This document shows positions 1 to 9,500 of a stretch of 14,076 nt of DNA, one piece after another. The translations under genes were made by a program, and so were the position numbers. Position 1 is the first letter of the stretch, and the number at the start of each line of letters is the position of its first letter. The notes under the pieces were generated by a model. It ran no database searches and was not told where the DNA came from. It worked only from the letters and a program-made list of their open reading frames with translations. The DNA is from Hepatocystis sp. ex Piliocolobus tephrosceles. Lineage: Eukaryota > Apicomplexa > Aconoidasida > Haemosporida > Plasmodiidae. The stretch lies in contig CABPSV020000228.1 of assembly GCA_902459845.2 (NCBI GenBank), positions 1-14,076 of the forward strand, read 5' to 3'.

Positions 1-157
1 ATATATATATATATATATATATATTGTGATGGGCGAAAAAACGAAGCTTATACAAAAATATATTTGTTAGAGTGTATGGCATTGGAAGTTTAAAAATTAT
101 AGTACTTTACATTTATAAAATTATTTTAAATTTTTCTCTATTAATGGTCTATATGTG

Positions 158-159
<2 letters not shown>

Positions 160-204
<45 letters not shown>
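160..204. repeat. T45 homopolymer
   Basis: Forty-five consecutive T residues. It is a poly(dA:dT) tract of the kind found in Plasmodium promoters. Exact length is likely polymorphic and error-prone in assemblies. Confidence 0.9.
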
Positions 205-207
<3 letters not shown>

Positions 208-510
208 AATATACTTTCCACTTCCTTACTTACCTATTTTTTTATTTCCTTTATTATCTCTGTTTTGCTTTTTTATTTATTTATTTATTCTTCTTTTTTT
301 TTTTTATTAACAAAAATTTCACTTTTTTTATTCCCCCAAACGAGCAGAGTAAGGAGAGCAAAACTAAGAATGTATGAATCAAATATTTAAAAAAACTATG
401 GTGCTCATTATATATAAATTATTTTTGAACATATGTGTGTTTTTTTATAAACAAGAAGATTAGAAGAAAAAAAAAAAAATAAATAAAAAACAGCATTTTT
501 AAGTTATGCA

Positions 511-512
<2 letters not shown>

Positions 513-545
<33 letters not shown>
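513..545. repeat. (TA)n microsatellite
   Basis: Uninterrupted alternating TA of about 33 bases in the upstream region of the MORN gene. Length is probably variable between isolates. Confidence 0.9.
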
Positions 546-550
<5 letters not shown>

Positions 551-675
551 CATTGGCATATCTACATATTTACATATTTTATATATGTATGTTTATATGT
601 TACTATCACTATTATGATTATATTTTTTTTTTTTTTTTAACAACGTTTGTGTGGGGTATAATTTTTGTTTAAAAA

Positions 676-3600
676 ATGAATGAAAAATGTTCAACGGAGT
701 TACAGAAATGTATGGCCTATGATTTAAAATATTGGTTTTTTTTTTTTTTAAAACAATCAGAAAAACAAAATAATTCATATGTTAAAATAAAATCATGTGA
801 TACTATTGAATTAAAAAATATAAAAATCAATAACAACATATTTAATGGTATAATAAAATTAGATGACTATAAATGTCCTGTTTTTTATAAAAATATTTTA
901 ATATGTAATAAATGGAAAGAATATACAGGTAATTTTAAACTTAGATATGTGAGAGGAGTTGGTAAAATAACATCAGAAAATTTTACATATATTGGCTATA
1001 TACATGATTATAAAAAATTCAAAAAAGGAAAATATGAATTATTTTATTATGACAAAAATAGGAACAAAAATGATAAATGTTGTATTGATACATATTGTGA
1101 TAAAAAATTCCCAATAGGGGAAAGTATATTTTATGCTGGAACATGGAATAACAATAAAAGACATGGATATGGAATATTAAAATTAAAACATAACAAAACA
1201 GAAAAAACAGACAAAACAGACAAAATAGATAAAACAAAATTAAGAAAAAGTAAAATATTATATAAAGGTTTTTGGAATAATAATGTAAGAACTTTTTGGG
1301 GAGTACAAACACATGTAAATAATTCTGTATATTCAGGTTTTTGGAAATTAAATAAAAAAAATGGCTATGGTATAATGAAATGGTATTATAGCAAAAAAAA
1401 AAAAAAAAAAAAAAAATTATATAGTTCAAAAAAATATATCAATAATGCTAATAATCAGGATGTAAATAATGAAGGTGTAAATAATCAGGGAATAAATAAT
1501 CATGAAGAGAAAAAAAAAAAAAAAAAAAATAGAAGTATAAAAGAAAATGTTTACATTGGAGAATGGAAAAATAACACAATGCATGGTTTAGGTACATATA
1601 TTTGGTATAATGTAAAAAAATGTAAGAATTTGTTTGTTAATGAAAAAATTGTTGATAATAATGATAAAGGCTTAGATTTGTATAATAATGAAAATTATAA
1701 TAAATATACAGGTTATTGGATAAAAGGAAAAAGGAAGGGATATGGGATTTTTTATTATGATTGTGGTGATAAGTACATAGGTATATGGAGAAAAAATAAA
1801 AAAAATGGAATAGGTTATTTTATAAAAATGAACGGGATTATTACTAAACGTATCTATAAAAATAATAAACTCATATCCGAAATTGCTATTAATAAAGTAT
1901 ATAAGATTAATAATCTATATACAAATAGTTTATGTAATATTATAAATTTATATTTTTTAAAAAAATATTTTAATATATCAAATAATAAAATAAAGGAATT
2001 GTATAAACATATTTATTTAAATTTGCCTTTTTTAATAGATATTTATAATTCTTATAAAAATAAAAAAAATAAAAAAATTTATTACTATTATTATTATAAT
2101 AACAATGTTAGTATTAATAATAAAGAGAGTGAGAATGATAGCGATTCAGAGGGTGGAACTATAAATAATGCTATTACAGACAGTACGACTTTTAATTTAA
2201 GAAAATTATGGATAATGTTTTATGATGCAAATATAATTAATTGTAATTTTACTTTATCTAATTTAAACAAACTTATAATTAACCACGCAACGTTTTTTAT
2301 AGAGAATGTATTAAATGAAATTTTAGCAAAAGAGTTGGAGAGTATACAGAACAACTTTGTATTTAATGAAAAGGATATAATAAATTGTTTCTTCAGTTCA
2401 AAACATTTTTTTAACAAGTTATTTTATTGTGATTTTTTTAAACAACAGGAACAGGAACAGGAACAGGAACAGGAACAGGAACAGGAACAGGAACAATTAT
2501 ATATGGATGGAGTTCACAAGCATAATCATGATAATATGAGCGTTAACTATGCTGGGAAATGTCCAGAAAAATGCCCAGAAAAATGTAATGAAAATTTAAA
2601 AAAAAAAAAAGATGATAATAACATAAATAAAGACATTTCTTCAAATTACAGCAAATACAGCAAATACAGCAAATACAATGAATACAGCGAATTGCAAAAA
2701 AAAAAAAAAAAAAATTTATTTTTTAATATTATAAAACGTATTATTTTTAATAATGATTCATTAAACATAAAGAATTGTATCGAATTTTATAAATATTATT
2801 GGAATAAAGAATGTTGTTATACAAAAGTAAGGAAAACTATTTATAAGAAAATATATTTTTTTCTGCAAAGTAATATAAAATGTAATAATAAACATTATTT
2901 GTATTATGTTTTGTATAGCTTATTTCAAACGCCAATATTATTATCGTACTCATGGTTTTATAAAGTCAAGAAAAGAAAAGGCAAAAATTATATTCATCCT
3001 AATATCGTAAAGCAAAGACAACCCCTTTTGAAAAAAAATGTAAATATAAATGGTCATGCAAATGGTTATGGCATTACGAAAAACAAGTTAACCTGCTGGG
3101 GGGAAAAGAATTTTATAAGATATTTAAATAAAGTATTTAAGTTTATAGCATTACATAGATATAACATACACAATGAAAAACAAAAAATAAGTTTTAATTG
3201 TTTTATTTCTACTCTTATTAATTTATCAACAAGGATGAATAGTATGGATAATATAAATAAAAACTTTATTAAAACTGTTAATTTATTAAAAGTGAATTGT
3301 TGTAACGTAAGGGAAGATGGAGAAGAAGTAGAATGGGAAAAAGTGGAATGGGAAGAAGAGCAACGAGAGAAGAAACAAAAGGGACAAGGTAAACTATGCA
3401 AAAATGATTTTTTAAAAAAAAAAAAAAAAAAAAAAACTGACAGTAACGAAAGCGGTAATAACGAAAGTGGTAATAACGAAAGTGGTAATAACGAAAGTGG
3501 TAATAACGAAAGTGGTAATTATAAGAATAAAAAGTATCAATATATAGATAAAACTTGTGAAAAAAAAAAAGAATCCAATTTAAAAAATAAAAATAACAAT

Positions 3601-5451
3601 GTTTTATTTTATAACCATGATTTATTATTATTAAGTAAAGAATGTGAAAAACAAGATGATACAGAAATGACAAAAAATGAGAAAAGCAAAGATATCCTTA
3701 CAAATATAAAAAAAAAAGAGAAAAATTTGAATGTAATAATTATTAACATATTAAAAAATTATGTCCATTATTTTATTTTTTATTTTTTATTATTTCAATC
3801 AAAAGAACATTTTTCTATTTTTAATATAAAATTAAATTTAAGTATAAAATTGAAACATATATTATTATATTTACTACAACTAAAGTTACTAAAAAAAGGT
3901 AAATTAAAAAAAAACATATCATGTGTTAATTTAAGTTATTATAATTCTTATTTTAAAAAAAAAAATAATACAACCCCTTTAAAAAAATATATACACATAT
4001 TAAATAAGTCCACAAAAATTGGTAAAATTCTTAACAGTCAAGATGAAAATAAAACAAATGGATTAGTAGAAAGTCTTGATCATGTACAAAGCAATACGGA
4101 TCACAAGAAAGTAACTACCGGATCAAAAACAAACGAAATAGTAGTATCTATCAAAAGCGACGTGAAAAGCGACGTGAAAAAAGACGTGAAAAAAGACGTG
4201 AAAAGCGACGTGAAAAGCGACGTGAAAAAAAATGGTAAAAAGGAAGAAAAGGGAAAACAATGGAAAAAGGAGAAAAAAGAGAAAAAAGAGAAAAAAGACC
4301 AAAAAGTGAAGAATCATAACAATGTGGTTGATATTATTGACGAACATACAACAAGCGTAAAAAATGTACCCATCGAAAATAATACCTTAGTTGAAAACAT
4401 GGTTAGCAATGTAGAAAATGAACAAACTAAAAAAACTAGCTATAATAATGGATCTAATAATATTCCAGAAAGTAGCGAAAATAAAAATTATTACATGAAC
4501 AAGTCAACTAAAAAAGAAAAATGTTGTAAAAAACATAAAATTTTAAACAACACATCAGATATATTTTATTTGTCACTTTTTGAAATTTTATCAATTTTTT
4601 CAAACATAATGAACACACATAATTTAAATTTAATAAAAGAACAAAATGTTCATTTATTTTTAAAAAAGTTTCAAAAAAAAAAAAAAAAACCTAAAATTAG
4701 TAAAAGCTTTTTGAAAAATAATATGACACGTTATATTATATTATTAATAAAATTACGAGAAAAAGTATCACTACAATTTTCAAAATGCAGCAAACATAAA
4801 GTATGTGTGAACAAATATAATAGCAATAATAGTAAAAACAAGATGACTAATGCAAAAAAAAAATATAAGTGTACTTATCATACAAAAGAACATAAAAAGT
4901 TAATATTAAAATCATTAAATGACAAATTGAATGAACTAGACGATCAACTAATAAATTACAAATCTAATGAGACCAATGAAAATGTTATAAAACTGGAAGT
5001 AACAGCATCAAAAATTATGTCTCGTTCAGGTGAAAACATAAAAAAAAAAAAAAAAAAAAACATATGCTCACAAAATAAAAAAACAGATGATATGATGAAA
5101 AGTTCTTTAGCAGTAATAAAACCTGAAAAAAAATATGATGAAGTAGAAAACAGTAAAACAACAGTTCCCAAAAGTTTATATATTATTAAAATAAAAAGTG
5201 ATATAAAAAGAAAATTATACTATTTAAGAAAACAATATACCAAAAATCATAAAAATTATATGAATGTATTAGCTTATTATAATATTTACATCACTCCTTC
5301 TGAACTTATTTTGTTTTTTTTAAAATATGTTGAAGTGGTAAAAATAAAAAATAAAATAAAAGCTTCCTATAGCCATTTGTTATTTTTTTTTACTTTCCAC
5401 ATCCTAATATATAGAACGTTTGTGTTGTCAGAAAAAAACAAAAATTTTTAA
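676..5451 (+). CDS. MORN-repeat protein, possible radial spoke head 10-like
   Basis: A 1591-residue single-exon protein. Eight MORN cores (Y-x-G-x-W/F...G-x-G) start at Tyr83, 105, 153, 196, 219, 293, 344 and 367; clear examples are YAGTWNNNKRHGYG and YTGYWIKGKRKGYG. MORN repeats form a beta-hairpin scaffold used at membranes and in the apicomplexan cytoskeleton. Behind them, residues 508-530 (LRKLWIMFYDANII...FTLSNLN) and later Tyr/Phe-rich helical blocks recall RSPH10B-type axonemal proteins; this is an inference from memory of the family. Such a role would fit the flagellated male gamete. Low-complexity inserts split the protein: Lys runs, Gln-Glu (590-607), SKY, NESGN (924-948) and KSDV (1160-1183). 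No signal peptide is seen; hydrophobic patches lie near 1030-1045 and 1560-1580. The start has an A-rich context (aaaaaATGA) and follows T-rich leader sequence. The MORN call is firm and the axonemal role uncertain. Confidence 0.9.
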   Translation: MNEKCSTELQKCMAYDLKYWFFFFLKQSEKQNNSYVKIKSCDTIELKNIKINNNIFNGIIKLDDYKCPVFYKNILICNKWKEYTGNFKLRYVRGVGKITSENFTYIGYIHDYKKFKKGKYELFYYDKNRNKNDKCCIDTYCDKKFPIGESIFYAGTWNNNKRHGYGILKLKHNKTEKTDKTDKIDKTKLRKSKILYKGFWNNNVRTFWGVQTHVNNSVYSGFWKLNKKNGYGIMKWYYSKKKKKKKKLYSSKKYINNANNQDVNNEGVNNQGINNHEEKKKKKKNRSIKENVYIGEWKNNTMHGLGTYIWYNVKKCKNLFVNEKIVDNNDKGLDLYNNENYNKYTGYWIKGKRKGYGIFYYDCGDKYIGIWRKNKKNGIGYFIKMNGIITKRIYKNNKLISEIAINKVYKINNLYTNSLCNIINLYFLKKYFNISNNKIKELYKHIYLNLPFLIDIYNSYKNKKNKKIYYYYYYNNNVSINNKESENDSDSEGGTINNAITDSTTFNLRKLWIMFYDANIINCNFTLSNLNKLIINHATFFIENVLNEILAKELESIQNNFVFNEKDIINCFFSSKHFFNKLFYCDFFKQQEQEQEQEQEQEQEQEQLYMDGVHKHNHDNMSVNYAGKCPEKCPEKCNENLKKKKDDNNINKDISSNYSKYSKYSKYNEYSELQKKKKKNLFFNIIKRIIFNNDSLNIKNCIEFYKYYWNKECCYTKVRKTIYKKIYFFLQSNIKCNNKHYLYYVLYSLFQTPILLSYSWFYKVKKRKGKNYIHPNIVKQRQPLLKKNVNINGHANGYGITKNKLTCWGEKNFIRYLNKVFKFIALHRYNIHNEKQKISFNCFISTLINLSTRMNSMDNINKNFIKTVNLLKVNCCNVREDGEEVEWEKVEWEEEQREKKQKGQGKLCKNDFLKKKKKKKTDSNESGNNESGNNESGNNESGNNESGNYKNKKYQYIDKTCEKKKESNLKNKNNNVLFYNHDLLLLSKECEKQDDTEMTKNEKSKDILTNIKKKEKNLNVIIINILKNYVHYFIFYFLLFQSKEHFSIFNIKLNLSIKLKHILLYLLQLKLLKKGKLKKNISCVNLSYYNSYFKKKNNTTPLKKYIHILNKSTKIGKILNSQDENKTNGLVESLDHVQSNTDHKKVTTGSKTNEIVVSIKSDVKSDVKKDVKKDVKSDVKSDVKKNGKKEEKGKQWKKEKKEKKEKKDQKVKNHNNVVDIIDEHTTSVKNVPIENNTLVENMVSNVENEQTKKTSYNNGSNNIPESSENKNYYMNKSTKKEKCCKKHKILNNTSDIFYLSLFEILSIFSNIMNTHNLNLIKEQNVHLFLKKFQKKKKKPKISKSFLKNNMTRYIILLIKLREKVSLQFSKCSKHKVCVNKYNSNNSKNKMTNAKKKYKCTYHTKEHKKLILKSLNDKLNELDDQLINYKSNETNENVIKLEVTASKIMSRSGENIKKKKKKNICSQNKKTDDMMKSSLAVIKPEKKYDEVENSKTTVPKSLYIIKIKSDIKRKLYYLRKQYTKNHKNYMNVLAYYNIYITPSELILFFLKYVEVVKIKNKIKASYSHLLFFFTFHILIYRTFVLSEKNKNF
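1393..1416 (+). repeat. Coding A24 tract (poly-Lys)
   Basis: Twenty-four consecutive A residues read in frame as eight lysines between MORN repeats 5 and 6. Similar coding A-runs occur at 1510-1529 (A20), 2696-2714 (A19), 3414-3436 (A23), 4673-4689 (A17) and 5040-5060 (A21). Confidence 0.9.
2446..2496 (+). repeat. Coding 6-bp repeat (Gln-Glu)n
   Basis: Tandem caggaa hexamers encode alternating Gln-Glu over residues 591-607 of the MORN protein. They are nearly identical at the DNA level, so expansion is probably recent and by slippage. Confidence 0.9.
3445..3519 (+). repeat. Coding 15-bp repeat (NESGN x5)
   Basis: Five copies of a 15-base unit encode Asn-Glu-Ser-Gly-Asn at residues 924-948 of the MORN protein. 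The units are identical apart from an AGC/AGT change in the first and a divergent end. They directly follow the A23 poly-Lys tract. Confidence 0.9.
4153..4224 (+). repeat. Coding 12-bp repeat (KSDV/KKDV x6)
   Basis: Six 12-base units encode KSDV, KSDV, KKDV, KKDV, KSDV, KSDV at residues 1160-1183. The symmetric S-S-K-K-S-S order suggests block duplication. A Lys-Glu-rich stretch follows (about 4230-4310). Confidence 0.9.
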
Positions 5452-5508
5452 GACGCATCAAACAGTGTCATTTGTAAAAGGAGTTAAGTGTTACTGTGAA
5501 ATGTACAT

Positions 5509-5509
<1 letters not shown>

Positions 5510-5557
<48 letters not shown>
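5510..5557. repeat. T48 homopolymer
   Basis: Forty-eight consecutive T residues about 56 bases after the MORN stop codon, the longest homopolymer in the window. In the MORN transcript it would appear as a U48 run in the 3' UTR unless the message ends earlier. Confidence 0.9.
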
Positions 5558-5620
5558 CATTTTAAATTAAATAAGAGATAAAAATAGTTATATATATATA
5601 TATATAAAAGAAAAAATGAA

Positions 5621-5733
5621 ACATAAAAAATGAAAAAGAAAAAAAGAAACAAAAAGAGAAAAATAAAAAATACATCAATCTTTTTTTAATGTCTTTTCTT
5701 TCTGTTTCATTTTTTCTTTTTCATTTTTTATGT
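5621..5733. repeat. 30-bp inverted repeat, 53-nt loop
   Basis: The arm at 5621-5650 matches the reverse complement of 5704-5733 at 29 of 30 positions; only position 25 of the arm differs (A versus T). Weaker pairing continues inward for about 12 bases. Transcribed from either strand, this would form a long hairpin. It lies about 170 bases past the MORN stop. The arms are purine/pyrimidine-rich, but they share specific G, C and T positions, so simple-sequence chance alone is a poor explanation. Confidence 0.75.
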
Positions 5734-5831
5734 GAAAAAAAAAAAAAATAAATATAATCAAATGTGATAAGCAACAATTATGTATTTAAAATAAAAAAAA
5801 AATTCTGTATGTGAATAACATAAAAATGCAA

Positions 5832-5885
5832 TGCATGTATATGCGCGATGCACATATAAATGGCACACGTGTGTACATACATGCA
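5832..5885. other. GC-richer palindromic patch
   Basis: A 9-bp inverted repeat (5832-5840 against 5877-5885, TGCATGTAT/ATACATGCA) encloses a 10-bp perfect palindrome CACACGTGTG (5864-5873). GC content is well above the surrounding spacer. TGCATG-type sequences resemble ApiAP2 binding motifs, but the site sits between two 3' ends, so its role is unclear. Confidence 0.5.
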
Positions 5886-5972
5886 TAACGAATTAATCAT
5901 TTTTGGAGAAAATTATGTCATTATATGTAAATAAGAATGTTACGAAATAATGCAAAACACAACGAATAAGTT

Positions 5973-6013
<41 letters not shown>

Positions 6014-6150
6014 AACACAATTTACACATTTTAATTATGACGATATATATGTACATACACAAGCAATATATTATTTATTCGTTTGACATATAAAAGTTAG
6101 CTAGTCAATTCTACACACAAAAAAAAAAAAATAAAAAAAAAATAAAAAAA

Positions 6151-6280
6151 AATAAAGTAAAAATAAAGTAAAAATAAAGTAAAATAAAGTAAAATAAAAT
6201 AAAATAAAGTAAAATAAAGTAAAATAAAGTAAAATAAAGTAAAATAAAGTAAAATAAAGTAAAATAAAGTAAAATAACGT
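6151..6280. repeat. Decamer tandem array aaaataaagt, phased A-tracts
   Basis: Ten decamers tile 6181-6280; eight are exact, and two vary (ending aaat and acgt). Two 11-base versions and a partial precede them at 6151-6180. A-tracts therefore recur about once per DNA helical turn over 100 bases or more, the classic arrangement for intrinsic curvature. It lies about 260 bases beyond the IPK stop codon. Confidence 0.85.
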
Positions 6281-6311
6281 TAAAATAAAACGAACAAATA
6301 AATAAAAAATG

Positions 6312-6349
<38 letters not shown>

Positions 6350-6537
6350 CAAGTAAACTATGCACAACATGCAAACAATTCATAATTAAAAGTTAAATGT
6401 ACTGGCCCAGTTTTTTTTTTTTTTTTTTTTTTGCTCAGCCTTAATAGCATACTAAATTTTAAACTTCAACTCTTTTCTAAGTGTCTATACCTTTATTTAC
6501 AAATATAAATTATAACCTTAAAAGAAAAAAAATTTGC

Positions 6538-9500
6538 TTATTCTGCACTAATTTCTTTCTCAACTAGTACGTTTTCTGTTGGTACAAACAAAATAAAGGG
6601 TGGGACATTTTGATCAGAGAAAACAGTTTTGCATATTTTAATTAAATTATTTATACCAAAAATAATATCCATATTTAATGTTTGGTTAGGTACAGGTAAT
6701 ATCTCCTTTTTGTTAAAGACATCAGAATGTTCAAAGGCATAAGTAAAATCAATCCATTTAATATCACAAAAAAATGGATTATTTTTATTATATATAATTA
6801 ATAAAGAAGTAGAACAAAAAGAGTATAAACGCTGTTGTTCTAACCATATTTTTAATTTCAATAATTTGGACAAAATTGTTTGAACAATATTTTTTAAAAA
6901 TAAAATAAGAAAATATAAAACTTGATCTTCACTTAATTTTAATCCAATTTCTCTATTAATTTTTAATCTATTTTTTTTTTTATCATAACATTCTTTAATA
7001 GTAACTTTTTTTATTTTGGAATATTTTTTTATTTTTTCCATATTTTCTAATTTTTGTAAATGAATAATATTATTTTTTAAGATATAATCATAATAAAAAT
7101 CATTTATTTGTGCATCTTTTAATATTTTATTATAATTAATATAATAAATTAATGAACATATACGAAATCCTAATGTTCTTTGAGTAGTTTTTACTGATGT
7201 TATTTCTTGTTTACACGATTTTAAAAATGAATAAATTTCGTTTTTATCATATTGCGAAAAACAATTAGGTAATTTCAAATCATTAGGTGATATATAAACT
7301 ATTTGTTGATCATTACTATTTTTATGTAAATATTTTATTTCTTTTTTCATTTTTGACCAATTATTTGCATATTTTTCCTTTTCTGATATATTTAATAATT
7401 CCATTTTTTCATATAAATCTTTATTAAATAAAAGATCGTTATCTTTTAATGTATTATATCCTAATTTTAAATCTAATAGTTGTTGGTCACACTGTTTTAT
7501 TTTTTTGCATATTTTTTTTAATCTTAAAGCGAAAAGTATTTCATTCATGTTTCTATGTTTTACATCATATAAATTCCCAATTTCCCATTTTTCGACATCG
7601 GATTGTTTACTAGTTGGACAACACTCACATCCTGAGTGGTTTGCATTTTTTAACTGACTGTCCACTCCTGAGTAGTTTGCATTGTTTGATTGACTTTCCA
7701 TGCCTGAATGACTTCCTCGATTTTCCCCAAATGAATTATCACTTTTATTTTCTTCACTCAATAAATTGTTTTTATTAACTTCTGTTGGTATGTTACTTTT
7801 TGCAATACCGTTAAGTTTATCTGTACAACTATCACTATGTACCCCTACATATAGTTTGTTATTTAAGTTATCTTTGTCAATGAAATATAAATTTTTAGTA
7901 TTAGTAGGTATAGCGTGTTGTACACTCGTTGAAGAATCGTGCTGTATATTATCAGGTTTATTTTTTATTATTATTTTTTTTTTTTTTTTTTTTCCCATTT
8001 GCTGGTTATTATTAACACATTTAAAAACAGGAACTATGTTATAAAATTTGGGAATAAGTTTATTATCGACTAAATATGAAAGAAAAACATTATCACATGT
8101 TAAGTTTATTTTTTCATTTGATTTTATTGTATCATTCAAGTCGTAAATTGTGTTTTTATCATCACTTCCAGTTTTATCACTTCCAATTTTATCACTTTCA
8201 ATTTTATCACTTTCAATTTTATCACTTTCAATTTTATCACTTCCAATTTTATCACTTCCAATTTTATCACTTCCAATTTTATCACTTCCAATTTTATCAT
8301 TGTTCATATGTATTTTTTTTATACCCTCCTGTTTTTCTTCATTAGTGTTTGGTGTGTTTAAACAAACAGTTGTATCTGATTTGGTTGGTATATCTATATG
8401 AGTACTACATGGGTACATACTTTCATTTTTAATGGATTTTACGTCGACAAATTTTAATGTGTTTTTATTTAGTTGTGTTTTTTTTAAAAAATTTTTGTTT
8501 ATGTTATTATTTATATCTTCAATTTCACTTTTATTATAATCACTTGTGTTAAAATTTAAGTTAATACCATTTTTCCGAACAAAATTATAAGCATCAAATG
8601 TTCGCATATAAAATTTCGCTTCGCCATTTTTAAAAAATGGGATTACTTTATATATATAATTTGATTTTTTGTTTGTTAACATAATAGATGTTCCTGTTAA
8701 TTTTAAGTTAGTTATATTATATAAAATTTTTTTTTTTTTTTTTTTATGAATTTTTTTTATTTCATTATTTTTATATTTTTCAAAAGTTACATTGTCATCT
8801 TTGCTGTCACAGCTTGTACTATTATTAAAATTACAATTAAGGTCATTTTGTTCTTTTAAATTTTGTTTTTTTAAATTCTGTTTTTTTAAATTCTGTTCTT
8901 TTAAATTTTGTTTTTTTAAATTCTGTTTTTTTAAATTTTGTTTTTTTAAATTTTGTTTTTTTAAATTTTGTTTTTTTAAATTGTTTATACATTTTTGTTT
9001 ATCACTACATTCACAGTTTATCACACGATTGTCTTCCATAGTACATTCCTTACTAATATTACAAAAAACTAAATTACTCGGACAGTTATTGTAACAGTTA
9101 CTATTATAACTGCTATCGTAGCTACTACTCGCATAAGCACTACTGGCGTAGTTATTTTTTGCTAAACTATTAATATAACATTCATACATAGGTTTAAAAT
9201 CTGAATAAAGAAAGTCATCACAGTAAAGTTTTTCGTTTTTACATTGCGATATATCACTACGTTTTTCTTTTTCATCATTTTCTAAAATCATATTTTTGTT
9301 TTCTTTACATTTATGACTAGTACAGTTACTAGTACAGTTTCTAGTACAGTTATTAGTACAGTTACTAACACAGTTATTAGTACAGTTACTAACACAGCTA
9401 TTAGTACAGTTACTAGTACAGTTACTAGCACAGTTACTAGCACAGCTATTAGTACAGTTACTAGCACAGCTATTAGTACAGTTACTAGTACAGTTACTAG

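Larger units (their letters stand above)
1..675. promoter_or_regulatory. Upstream region of the MORN gene (promoter/5' UTR)
   Basis: No convincing gene is visible in this stretch. It opens with a (TA)n tract (about 1-25), carries an uninterrupted T45 run (160-204), a shorter T-rich stretch near 280-305, an A-run near 466-479, a second (TA)n tract (about 513-545) and a T-run at about 625-638 just before the gene. Long poly(dA:dT) tracts are typical of Plasmodium promoters, where they disfavour nucleosomes. The short Phe/Tyr-rich frames here (72-390) are homopolymer translations and not genes. No specific transcription-factor site can be defended. Confidence 0.5.
5452..6537. other. Convergent intergenic spacer
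   Basis: This 1086-base spacer separates the 3' ends of the MORN gene (+) and the IPK gene (-), so it holds both 3' UTRs and polyadenylation regions. It contains T48 (5510-5557), (TA)n tracts (about 5589-5606, 5977-6006, 6315-6345), a long inverted repeat (5621-5733), a GC-richer palindromic patch (5826-5890), a decamer array (6151-6280) and a T-run near 6412-6432. No protein gene is supported; the Tyr/Phe/Leu-rich minus-strand frames over 6101-6383 are translations of the simple repeats. Confidence 0.7.

Noticed and set aside
1..25. Possible telomeric or centromeric sequence
   Set aside because: Only a short (TA)n tract; no telomere-type heptamer repeat, and normal genes follow directly.
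72..390. Overlapping Phe/Tyr-rich plus-strand frames
   Set aside because: They translate the T45 run and other T-rich sequence; no domain, and composition unlike the real genes.
3278..4347. Minus-strand frames opposite the MORN gene (YHFR, HVAF repeats)
   Set aside because: Shadows of the NESGN and KSDV coding repeats.
6101..6383. Two minus-strand frames rich in Leu-Tyr-Phe
   Set aside because: Translations of the aaaataaagt decamer and (TA)n tract; membrane-like look is a composition artefact.
8076..8401. Two overlapping plus-strand frames with HFQFY and LSLPI repeats
   Set aside because: Antisense shadows of the 15-bp DKIGS repeat; two frames open over the same repeat shows the openness comes from repeat phase.
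8792..9094. Plus-strand frame with CFFKF repeats
   Set aside because: Antisense of the LKKQN repeat in the kinase gene.
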